Below are positions 9,046 through 16,433 of a DNA stretch of 64,000 nucleotides, piece by piece; the stretch's first letter is position 1, and every line of letters starts with the position of its first letter. Source of the stretch: DATAEE01 sp036257535 (GTDB taxonomy: Bacteria > Acidobacteriota > Vicinamibacteria > Vicinamibacterales > 2-12-FULL-66-21); contig DATAFJ010000148.1 in assembly GCA_036257535.1 (NCBI GenBank), positions 7,042 to 71,041 on the forward strand. The letters run 5' to 3'. Below the pieces are notes generated by a model that searched no databases, had not been told where the DNA came from, and saw nothing but the letters and a program-made list of their open reading frames with translations. The translations under genes and the position numbers were made by a program.

Positions 9046-11424
9046 TCAGCGGCGGCGGATCATTCGCACACCGAACACGGGACCGATCTCGTTGCCTTCG
9101 GCAGCCTGGAAGCGGACCGTGACCTTCTCCTTGCCACTCAGGATGTCGTCGGACAGCGGGTACTCGACGTCGAAGAAGCGCGCGATGCTCGACTGCTCAA
9201 GTGTCTGCTCGCCTACCTGGCGGCCCTCCACGAGGATCTCGAAGGTTCGCGCCCGCCGCTGATCGCTGTGGTATGTCACGACGAGCACCATCGGCCGGCC
9301 GGGTTCGACCGGTAGATCGTAGGAGAACCACTCCTTGCCTGTCCGGCCCTGCCTCCGATCCACGGCGCGGGCCACGGACGTCTGTTCGCCCTGCGGGTTG
9401 AAGGGCTTCTCCGCGTCGGGGTTGCCGGCCTCGACGAACACGACCGTGGCCGCTTCGAGCCGACGCTGACGCTCCTCTTCCGCGGCCTTGTCGGCGACTC
9501 CTTTCTCGTAGTCGGCCGGCGCCAACAGGTCCCAGTACGCCGAGTACGTCCGGCGGTGCAGGCGATAGAACGGCGCGAGTTCGACGTCGCGTGCGCGTCC
9601 TACTCCTTCCGTGCGAAACGTGCCGGGCTTGTCCGGGACGGGCCTGACCCAATCGGTCACGGGACGGTCCGAGGTCACGAGTGCGGGAACGTCCGGCTTG
9701 ACGAGATCCGCGGCGGGCGCGCCGACGGCGGGAATCTCGCGCGTGCGTTCGGGCGCCGGCCCCAGATCACCGGCCAGCACGAGCGGGCCCCACATGATCG
9801 TCGCGAGACGCGCGTTGTCCGGCATCGGCTGCAACCGTAGTGCCTTCGGCAGCCTGACCTCGACGACGTCTCCGCTTCGCCATATTCGCGTGACGTCGAT
9901 GTACGACGGCGCAGGCGGAAGATTCTTCACCGCCCCGCCGTTCACGCTCACGGCGAAGCCATCCTGCGCCCAGGACGGCCGCCGAAGCGTGAGTGTGATC
10001 GCCTTCTGCGCACCCTGCGTTATCTTGAGCGACGCGGACTCTCCTTCCGGGAAACTCGACTGCATCTCGATCACCATGCCCGCCGATTCCCATTCCGCGC
10101 GGGACGGCACGTACAGGTTGACCCACAGACGATCCCCGGCCTCGTAGTAAATCCCCAGCCCGTGCAACGCGTGGCTCTCCATGCTCGACCCGACACAGCA
10201 CGTGAAGCTGCGGAACATGTCCTGATACTCGCGGCGCACGCCGCGGCCGACGGGCACCATGTAGCAGACGGCGCCGTCGCTCGGATCGAGCGATCCGAGA
10301 ATGTGATTGAAGAGCGCGCGCTCGTGAAACTCCGCGTAGTCGACGTCGGGCCGCACCGCGAACAGGCCCCGCGTCAGCTTGAGCATGTTGTAGATGTTGC
10401 ACGTCTCGGCAGTCCGGCCGTCGACGATCTGGCTGAGCAGGCCCGGTTCGCGGAAGTATTCGTCCTTGCCGTGCCCGCCGGTCGCAAAAGTGTGGTGATT
10501 GACGACGCGATCCCAGAAGAACTCCGCCGCCACGCGGTCGTCCGCGGATCCCGTGGACAGGTAGCGCGAGAGCGAGCCGATCAATTTCGGCACCTGCGTG
10601 TTGCCATGCAGGCCGTTGAGCGGATCCTCTCGCCGTTTCAGCGGATCGAGCACCGCTCGATGCTCGAACTTGTACGACAGTGCGAGCCACCGCTTGTCAC
10701 CGGTGTCGGCGTAGAGATCCGCCATGACCTCGTTCATGCCGCCGAACTCCGTGCCGAGCATCTTCTGCGTCTGCGCGGCGTCCAGCGGCGCCAGCATCGC
10801 TTCGGCCCATTTCGCAAAACCGATTTCGACTTCGAGTGCAGTCTTGTTGCCGGTGTAACGATAGGCGTCCCGCAGGCCGGCGTAGGTCTTGTGGAGCGTG
10901 TACCACGGCGACCACAGGCCGTTCAGGTCAAAATTTGCGGATCGAATGTTCCCCGTCGCTACCTCCGCAAACGTTTCCTTGACCTTCGCAAGGGCTCCGG
11001 CAAAGCCGTCGCCCTGCTTGTCCTGTACCTCTTTCAGTTCCCGGACGATATAGTCGGCCCGCTCCTTGAAGCGGACGTCGCCGGTTGCCGCCCACATCAG
11101 GCTGACGCCGGACAAGTAATGTCCCGCGATGTGACCCGTAAGGTTGCGACCGTCGCCGTCCCATCCGCCGTACGGTTCGGCTTTGGGCGCGAGGCGGGCG
11201 CGCTGACGGTAGTACGCCAGCATGCGATCGGGCTCGAGCTTGAGCAGGTACTCCCCGTTCAAGTCCTGCGCGCGCTTCAGCGGGCCGTCGGTCAGGCGAA
11301 CCGCCGACAGCGGCAGCGGGCGCGCAGCGGTCCCGCCAGGATTCACGCCGCGGCCGGGGCCCGCCTGGAATCCCGACAACGAAACGACGGCGGCCGCGAC
11401 GAACAGCGAACACAGACGCTTCAT
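9046..11424 (-). CDS. Secreted GH127/GH146-like beta-L-arabinofuranosidase
   Basis: A second DUF1680-type hydrolase of 792 residues, clearly different from the GH127 upstream. A signal peptide covers about 1-21 and the catalytic (alpha/alpha)6 domain about 36-430. Motifs GGWDGDGRNLTGHIAGHYLS and WYTLHKTYAGLRDAY are typical of the GH146 side of the clan. The active-site set is Glu340 and Cys342 in AETCNIYNMLKLT, and Cys409-Cys410 in FTCCVGSSMESH. Beta-rich domains follow, the last probably a DUF6805-type module. TACGAT lies 8 nt upstream of the ATG, in a TACGATAGTC decamer that also precedes the gene starting at 35542. It is divergent from the M1 peptidase gene. Confidence 0.9.
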   Translation of the reverse strand: MKRLCSLFVAAAVVSLSGFQAGPGRGVNPGGTAARPLPLSAVRLTDGPLKRAQDLNGEYLLKLEPDRMLAYYRQRARLAPKAEPYGGWDGDGRNLTGHIAGHYLSGVSLMWAATGDVRFKERADYIVRELKEVQDKQGDGFAGALAKVKETFAEVATGNIRSANFDLNGLWSPWYTLHKTYAGLRDAYRYTGNKTALEVEIGFAKWAEAMLAPLDAAQTQKMLGTEFGGMNEVMADLYADTGDKRWLALSYKFEHRAVLDPLKRREDPLNGLHGNTQVPKLIGSLSRYLSTGSADDRVAAEFFWDRVVNHHTFATGGHGKDEYFREPGLLSQIVDGRTAETCNIYNMLKLTRGLFAVRPDVDYAEFHERALFNHILGSLDPSDGAVCYMVPVGRGVRREYQDMFRSFTCCVGSSMESHALHGLGIYYEAGDRLWVNLYVPSRAEWESAGMVIEMQSSFPEGESASLKITQGAQKAITLTLRRPSWAQDGFAVSVNGGAVKNLPPAPSYIDVTRIWRSGDVVEVRLPKALRLQPMPDNARLATIMWGPLVLAGDLGPAPERTREIPAVGAPAADLVKPDVPALVTSDRPVTDWVRPVPDKPGTFRTEGVGRARDVELAPFYRLHRRTYSAYWDLLAPADYEKGVADKAAEEERQRRLEAATVVFVEAGNPDAEKPFNPQGEQTSVARAVDRRQGRTGKEWFSYDLPVEPGRPMVLVVTYHSDQRRARTFEILVEGRQVGEQTLEQSSIARFFDVEYPLSDDILSGKEKVTVRFQAAEGNEIGPVFGVRMIRRR

Positions 11425-11499
11425 GGCCGACTATCGTATGACAACCTCCACTCTAACGCGCTGGACAACGCGCGCGTTGGGGGCCCGGCTCGAGCGCGC

Positions 11500-11505
11500 T
11501 ATACT
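11500..11505 (+). promoter_or_regulatory. -10 element of the M1-M24-M24 peptidase operon
   Basis: TATACT at 11500-11505 with TTGGGG 17 bp upstream (11477-11482) forms a sigma70-like promoter. Only 9 nt separate it from the GTG start at 11515, so the transcript would begin within a few bases of the start codon. Confidence 0.5.
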
Positions 11506-11514
11506 CGCGCCTCC

Positions 11515-13122
11515 GTGAAGAAGCTGTCGCTCCTGCTGTGCATGCTGGCGGCGTCAACGGCCGGCGCCGACACCTATCCGCGCCAGCCCGGCGTCGATGC
11601 GATCCACTACGTCTTCCGCGTTGCCGTCACGGATGGTTCGAACGAGATCACCGGCGAGGCGTCGGTCGATCTGCGCATCGCATCCGACGGCGTACGGGAG
11701 ATCTTTCTCGACCTGACGTCGGCAGCAAATGACAAGGGCATGACGGTGGCGTCGGTCACGAGCGCCGGAAGGTCCGTCGCGTTCACTCACGCACAGAACC
11801 GGTTACGACTTCCACTCGCCGACGATCTGCGGACCGGTCAACGCGTCGTCTACACGATCAGCTACCGCGGCGTGCCAGCCGACGGTCTCCGGCTCAGCCC
11901 GAACGTTCACGGCGAGCGGACCGTCTTCAGCGAGAACTGGCCCAATCACGCCCGCGACTGGCTGCCCATGATCGATCACCCGTACGACAAGGCGACCGGC
12001 GAGCTCATCGTCACGGCGCCTGCTCACTATCAGGTGGTGTCGAACGGGCTGCTCGTCGAAGAAATGGATCTCGGCGACGGCCGCCGGCGCACGCACTGGA
12101 AGCAGTCCGTGCCGATCGCGTCGTGGCTCTACGCGGTCGGCATCGCGCGCTTCGCGGTCCACCATGCCGGCACCGCCGCCGGCGTGCCGCTTCAATCGTG
12201 GGTGTTCCCTCAGGACCGCGACAAGGGCTTCGCGCTCTTCGAGGAAACCTCGCGGCAGGCGATGTCGTTCTTCACGGAGCGGATCGGCCCGTACTCATAC
12301 GAGAAGCTCGCCAACGTCGAGGCCGCGGGACTTAACGGCGCCACCGAACATGCGACCGCGATCTTCTACGGCGAGCGCGGGGTCACGAACGGCCGCGGCC
12401 CGGTCGTCCATGAGATCGCGCATCAGTGGTGGGGCAACTCCGTCACCGAGCGCGACTGGGACGACGTCTGGCTGAGCGAGGGATTCGCGACGTACTTCAC
12501 GATGCTCTTCACCGAGCACGTTCACGGGCGCGACGCCTTCGTCGGCAGCCTGCAGGGCAGCCGGCAGACGGTGCGCGACGTGGAGCTCAAGCTTCCGGAC
12601 ACGCCGGTGATTCACCGAAATCTCGGCGACATGAGCCGCGTGCTTAACCAGCTCGTCTATCAGAAAGCGGGCTGGTTCCTGCACATGCTCCGAGGACTCG
12701 TGGGCACGGACGTGTTCTGGAACGGCGTCCGCGAGTATTACCGCCGCTACCGCAACGGCAGCGCCTCGACCGACGACTTCCGCGGGGTGATGGAAGAGGC
12801 GTCGGGCAAGGAGCTGGGCTGGTTCTTCCAGCAGTGGCTGCACCGGAGCGGTATCCCGAAGATCGACGGCCGCTGGCGTTACGACGCGACGCGGAAGCAA
12901 ATCGAGGTCGAGTTGACGCAGTGGCACGCGGGGGAGCCGTACCGGCTGCCGATCGAAATCGGGATCGGCGCCAAACCGGGCGAGCTTCCGAGAGTCGAGC
13001 GGATCGACCTGAGCTCGCAAAAAGCCACGTTCCAGTTTCCCGGAGACGCCGTACCTGCATCCGTCACGCTCGATCCCAATACATGGTTGCTGTTCGAGGG
13101 TGAACTGACCCGGATCCACTGA
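11515..13122 (+). CDS. Secreted M1-family zinc aminopeptidase
   Basis: Metallo-aminopeptidase of 535 residues, short for the M1 family because the helical C-terminal domain is missing. A signal peptide (KKLSLLLCMLAASTAGA) directs it out of the cytoplasm. The zinc site HEIAHQWWGN and the third ligand in WLSEGFATYF, 18 residues on, are intact. The usual GAMEN substrate motif is altered to GLNGATEHATAIF. The GTG at 11515 is chosen because it opens the signal peptide; the frame is open much further upstream (to 10162), but that part is antisense to GH146 and lacks any domain. Two M24 peptidases follow with a 2-bp gap and then a 4-bp overlap, forming a secreted peptidase operon. Confidence 0.9.
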   Translation: MKKLSLLLCMLAASTAGADTYPRQPGVDAIHYVFRVAVTDGSNEITGEASVDLRIASDGVREIFLDLTSAANDKGMTVASVTSAGRSVAFTHAQNRLRLPLADDLRTGQRVVYTISYRGVPADGLRLSPNVHGERTVFSENWPNHARDWLPMIDHPYDKATGELIVTAPAHYQVVSNGLLVEEMDLGDGRRRTHWKQSVPIASWLYAVGIARFAVHHAGTAAGVPLQSWVFPQDRDKGFALFEETSRQAMSFFTERIGPYSYEKLANVEAAGLNGATEHATAIFYGERGVTNGRGPVVHEIAHQWWGNSVTERDWDDVWLSEGFATYFTMLFTEHVHGRDAFVGSLQGSRQTVRDVELKLPDTPVIHRNLGDMSRVLNQLVYQKAGWFLHMLRGLVGTDVFWNGVREYYRRYRNGSASTDDFRGVMEEASGKELGWFFQQWLHRSGIPKIDGRWRYDATRKQIEVELTQWHAGEPYRLPIEIGIGAKPGELPRVERIDLSSQKATFQFPGDAVPASVTLDPNTWLLFEGELTRIH

Positions 13123-13124
13123 CT

Positions 13125-14567
13125 ATGCGCGCATTACCACTGGTACTCGCGATCATCCTTGCGCTTGCGGCGTCTCCGGTACTGGCGCAGCACTATCAGT
13201 CCGACTTCCCGGCCGAGGAATTCAAGTCCCGGTGGGCGAAGATCTTCGATCGCATCGGCGACGCAGTGGCCGTCGCGCAGGGCATGCCGTTGACGGACGG
13301 TTACACGTTCCCGCGGCAATACAACACGTTCTACTACCTGTCCGGCATCGAGACGCCGGGTGCGTATCTCCTGCTCGACGGCCGTTCGCGGACAGTCACG
13401 CTCTACCTCCCGCCGCGCGACGAGCGGCTGGAGCGCGCCGAAGGCAAGGTGCTGTCGGCGGAAGACGCGGATCTCGTGAAGCGGCTGGTTGGCGTCGACG
13501 AGGTCCTGCCGCTCGAAGCCATGTCTGGAGGCGGCTGGCCGTTAGGCACAGCCGCCGATCCCCGCTCGCGCGGCGCGATCTATGCGGAGTTCAGTCCGGC
13601 GGAAGCGGCCGGCCAGAGCCGCGGCGAGCTCGTGGCCTCTGAGACGACGCGCGCGCTCGACTACTGGGACGGCGCGAGCTCACGTCAGCGGCGGTTCGTC
13701 GAGCTGCTGCGCTCGCGTCATCCGCGCGCGGAGGTGCGGGATCTCAACCCGATCCTCGACGAGCTGCGCGCCATCAAGAGTCCGCGTGAGATCGCGCTGA
13801 TCCGGCGGGCCTCGGAGCTGGCTGGCCTGGGCCTGATGGAGGCCATGCGGAGCACCGAGCCTGGCGTCACCGAGTACCAGCTCGACGCCGCGGCGCGCTA
13901 CGTCTTTCTGGCGGGAGGCGCCAGGCTGGAGGCCTATCGATCCATCACGGCGGCCGGCACTGAGAACATCAACAACATGCACTATTTCCGCAACACCGCC
14001 GCACTCAGGGACGGCGACTTGGTGCTCATGGACTACGCCCCCGATTATCGTTACTACGTCAGCGATATCGGGCGGGTGTGGCCGGTCAACGGGAAGTACA
14101 ATGCGTGGCAGCGGGAGCTGCTCCAGTTCGTGCTCGAGTACCACAAGGCGGTGCTGACGCGAATCCGCCCGGGTGTGACGCCGGCGCAGATCATGGATGA
14201 AGCGAAGAAGGCGATGGAACCAGTATTCGGGCGCACGAAGTTCTCCAAGCCGATTTACGAGCAGGCCGCGCGCCGCCTCGTAGAAACCGGAGGCGGCGTC
14301 TTCTCACATACCGTCGGCATGGCCGTGCACGACGTCGGCAGCTATCGGGCCGGTTTGAAGCCGGGTCACGTATTTTCCGTCGACCCTCAGCTGCGGGTGC
14401 CTGAGGAGAACCTCTATCTCCGTTACGAAGACACCGTTGTGGTCACCGAGACCGGAGTCGAGAATTTCACGGACTTTCTGCCGATGGAGCTTGATGAGCT
14501 CGAGCGGATCGTGCAGGAGAAAGGCGTCGTCCAGAAGGTCGCGCCGCTCGCTGAAGGACCCAGATGA
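13125..14567 (+). CDS. Secreted M24-family peptidase (Xaa-Pro aminopeptidase-like), altered metal site
   Basis: Creatinase/aminopeptidase P-like protein of 480 residues with a signal peptide ending at about SPVLAQ. The N-terminal creatinase_N domain is followed by the pita-bread catalytic domain. Four of five expected metal ligands are visible (Asp in LMDYAP, Asp in YVSDIGR, His in SHTVGMAVHD, Glu in RYEDTVVVT), but the position normally Glu in the EPG motif reads VFSVDPQLRV, an aspartate. The substrate-binding HGxGH motif is also weakened to SHTVG. Activity may be reduced or changed. It starts 2 bp after the M1 gene and overlaps the next M24 gene by 4 bp, so all three are surely co-translated. 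Confidence 0.88.
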   Translation: MRALPLVLAIILALAASPVLAQHYQSDFPAEEFKSRWAKIFDRIGDAVAVAQGMPLTDGYTFPRQYNTFYYLSGIETPGAYLLLDGRSRTVTLYLPPRDERLERAEGKVLSAEDADLVKRLVGVDEVLPLEAMSGGGWPLGTAADPRSRGAIYAEFSPAEAAGQSRGELVASETTRALDYWDGASSRQRRFVELLRSRHPRAEVRDLNPILDELRAIKSPREIALIRRASELAGLGLMEAMRSTEPGVTEYQLDAAARYVFLAGGARLEAYRSITAAGTENINNMHYFRNTAALRDGDLVLMDYAPDYRYYVSDIGRVWPVNGKYNAWQRELLQFVLEYHKAVLTRIRPGVTPAQIMDEAKKAMEPVFGRTKFSKPIYEQAARRLVETGGGVFSHTVGMAVHDVGSYRAGLKPGHVFSVDPQLRVPEENLYLRYEDTVVVTETGVENFTDFLPMELDELERIVQEKGVVQKVAPLAEGPR

Positions 14568-16030
14568 ACACTTCTCGCCGCGTCGTCGTTGCAGTCGCCG
14601 TTCTGTGCTGTTCGATCGCCGCCGCGTGGGCCGGTCCGCTTCAAGACGATCTCAAGGCGCGCCGCGCACGAGTGATGGAGCGGCTTGGCCCCGAGAGCCT
14701 GCTCATCGTCTGGGGCGAGCCGAACGCCGAAAACCTCTACTACCTGACCGGCACCGAGCAGGATGACTCGATCCTCGTGCTCATGCCCGGCAACACGGAC
14801 CAGAAGGAGGTCCTGTTCGTTCGGCCGTTCAACGCGCGCCGCGAACACTGGGACGGGCACTCGCTGACGCCGAAAGAGGCGACGGCGCTGACAGCCGTCG
14901 ACCGCGTGTTCACGCTGGACCAGTTCGAACCCTTCATCGAATCGATCTTCTCGGGACGTCTGTGGCGGCTCGAGAGTCGAGCCTCCGACGCGGGCGAGGC
15001 CGCGCCGGAAATAGAGGCGACCGCATTCGACAAGGCGCTCGAAAGCAACCGGGCACGACTCGCACTCATCCTGGGTCGACGGTCGCTTACGGGCCCCGTC
15101 GACAAGCCGCTCGAGTTCGCCAATCGTCTGCGCGAGCGGTTCGGTGGTTTCTCACTCCAGGACGCGACCGAGGTCATTCACGGGCTGCGACAGATCAAAA
15201 CGACGTACGAGCAGGGGATCATGCGCCGGAGCCTCGAGATCTCGAGCGAGGCGCACCGCGCCGGCATGCGCGCCGCGGCGCCAGGCCGGTACGAGTACGA
15301 AGTCGAGTCGGCGATCGAAGCCGTGTATCTGCAGAACGGCGCAATGAGGCCGGGATACGAATCGATCGTGGGCAGCGGGCCGAACGCGAACATCCTTCAC
15401 TACCGTGAATCGAGCCGGAGGATGGAGCCGAACGATCTTCTCCTCGTGGACGCGGCCGGCAGCTATCAGGGCTATACGGGCGACATCACGCGAACCTATC
15501 CCGTCAGCGGCACGTTCACGCGCGAGCAGCGCGAGATTTACGAGCTCGTGCTCGCCGCGCAGGAAGCGGGCATCAAGGCGGCCATGGCGGGCGCCCGGAG
15601 GACGGACATCACCCGCGCGTGCGCCGACGTCATCAAGGCCGGCCTGCTGAAGCTCGGACTCATCACCGACGCCTCGGGAGACCAATACCGCGTCTGGTAC
15701 ACCCACGGACCGGTGCACTGGCTCGGACTGAACGTGCACGACGTGGGCACGACGGACGTGCTGGCCCCCGGGATGCTCTTCGTCATCGAGCCGGGCGTCT
15801 ACATCCGCGACCAGGCGCTCGACACGCTGCCTGCGACGAAAGAGAACCTGGCGTTCATCGAGCAGGTGCGACCGGCCGCGAAGAAGTACGCGAATACCGG
15901 CGTGAGAATCGAGGACTCGTTCCTTTTGACGGAGGCGGGCCTCGAGCGGTTGTCGTCGACGGTGCCGCGTACCGTCGAAGAGATCGAGAGCTTCATGCGG
16001 GGCCGTCCGACAACGAGCGCGGGCAGGTAG
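14564..16030 (+). CDS. Secreted M24-family Xaa-Pro aminopeptidase
   Basis: Second M24 paralogue of 488 residues, signal peptide about 1-23. Here the metal site is complete: Asp in LLVDAAGSYQGYTGDITRTYP (two ligands), His in PVHWLGLNVHDVG, Glu in FVIEPGVYI, Glu in VRIEDSFLLT. It should release N-terminal residues next to proline from peptides in the periplasm. The start codon overlaps the previous stop as ATGA. Together with the M1 and the first M24 gene it would complete degradation of proline-containing peptides; extensin-like proline-rich, arabinosylated plant proteins would be one fitting source given the GH127/GH146 neighbours (inference). Confidence 0.9.
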   Translation: MNTSRRVVVAVAVLCCSIAAAWAGPLQDDLKARRARVMERLGPESLLIVWGEPNAENLYYLTGTEQDDSILVLMPGNTDQKEVLFVRPFNARREHWDGHSLTPKEATALTAVDRVFTLDQFEPFIESIFSGRLWRLESRASDAGEAAPEIEATAFDKALESNRARLALILGRRSLTGPVDKPLEFANRLRERFGGFSLQDATEVIHGLRQIKTTYEQGIMRRSLEISSEAHRAGMRAAAPGRYEYEVESAIEAVYLQNGAMRPGYESIVGSGPNANILHYRESSRRMEPNDLLLVDAAGSYQGYTGDITRTYPVSGTFTREQREIYELVLAAQEAGIKAAMAGARRTDITRACADVIKAGLLKLGLITDASGDQYRVWYTHGPVHWLGLNVHDVGTTDVLAPGMLFVIEPGVYIRDQALDTLPATKENLAFIEQVRPAAKKYANTGVRIEDSFLLTEAGLERLSSTVPRTVEEIESFMRGRPTTSAGR

Positions 16031-16035
16031 ACCCA

Positions 16036-16063
16036 TTGACACTATATCCATAGTGGATATACT
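16036..16063 (+). promoter_or_regulatory. Sigma70-type promoter of the PadR-permease operon
   Basis: TTGACA (16036-16041), a 16-bp spacer and TATACT (16058-16063) form the best promoter in the window. The start codon ATG at 16071 is 7 nt past the -10 end, exactly where transcription should begin, which predicts a leaderless mRNA. Confidence 0.75.
16043..16061. promoter_or_regulatory. Palindromic operator between -35 and -10, probable PadR autoregulation site
   Basis: A perfect inverted repeat TATATCCA-TAG-TGGATATA (8-bp arms, 3-bp centre) occupies the spacer and overlaps the -10 box. A dimeric repressor bound here would exclude RNA polymerase. The adjacent PadR protein is the obvious candidate; binding itself is inference. 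Confidence 0.7.
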
Positions 16064-16070
16064 CGCTCTG

Positions 16071-16433
16071 ATGGCATTCTCACAGAGCGAGATCGCCGAA
16101 CTCCTGCCTCTACCGCCCGCAACCTTTCACATACTCATCGCACTGGCCGACGAAGACCGTCATGGCTACGCGATCATCCAGGACGTCGCGGCACGCACCA
16201 ACGGCGCGACCCAGCTCAGCGCCGGCACGCTGTATCGGTCGATCCAGCGTATGCAGGAGCAGGGATTGATCGTCGAGACGCGCGAACGGCCGGCGCCCGA
16301 CGACGACGACGAGCGGCGCCGCTACTATCGCATCACGCCGTTTGGTTCGGCCGTCGCGCGCGCGGAAGCGCGCAGGCTCGCCGAGATGGTCCGGCTCGCC
16401 CGCGCCAGCGGCATCATCCCGGAGCGTGCGTGA
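16071..16433 (+). CDS. PadR-family transcriptional repressor
   Basis: Small regulator of 120 residues with the PadR winged-helix domain: LPPATFHILIALADEDRHGYAI, LSAGTLYRSIQRMQEQGLI, the acidic wing RPAPDDDDERRRYYRIT and a C-terminal dimerisation helix. ATG 16071 is preferred to the in-frame GTG at 16053 because that GTG lies inside the operator and upstream of the predicted transcription start. It overlaps the permease gene by one base (TGATG). PadR plus a large MacB-type permease is the standard arrangement for acidobacterial duplicated orphan permeases; the repressor presumably controls that permease and itself. The inducer is unknown. Confidence 0.92.
   Translation: MAFSQSEIAELLPLPPATFHILIALADEDRHGYAIIQDVAARTNGATQLSAGTLYRSIQRMQEQGLIVETRERPAPDDDDERRRYYRITPFGSAVARAEARRLAEMVRLARASGIIPERA

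Noticed and set aside
10162..11514. 450-codon upstream extension of the M1 peptidase frame
   Set aside because: It is antisense to the GH146-like gene; the signal peptide and promoter place the start at 11515.
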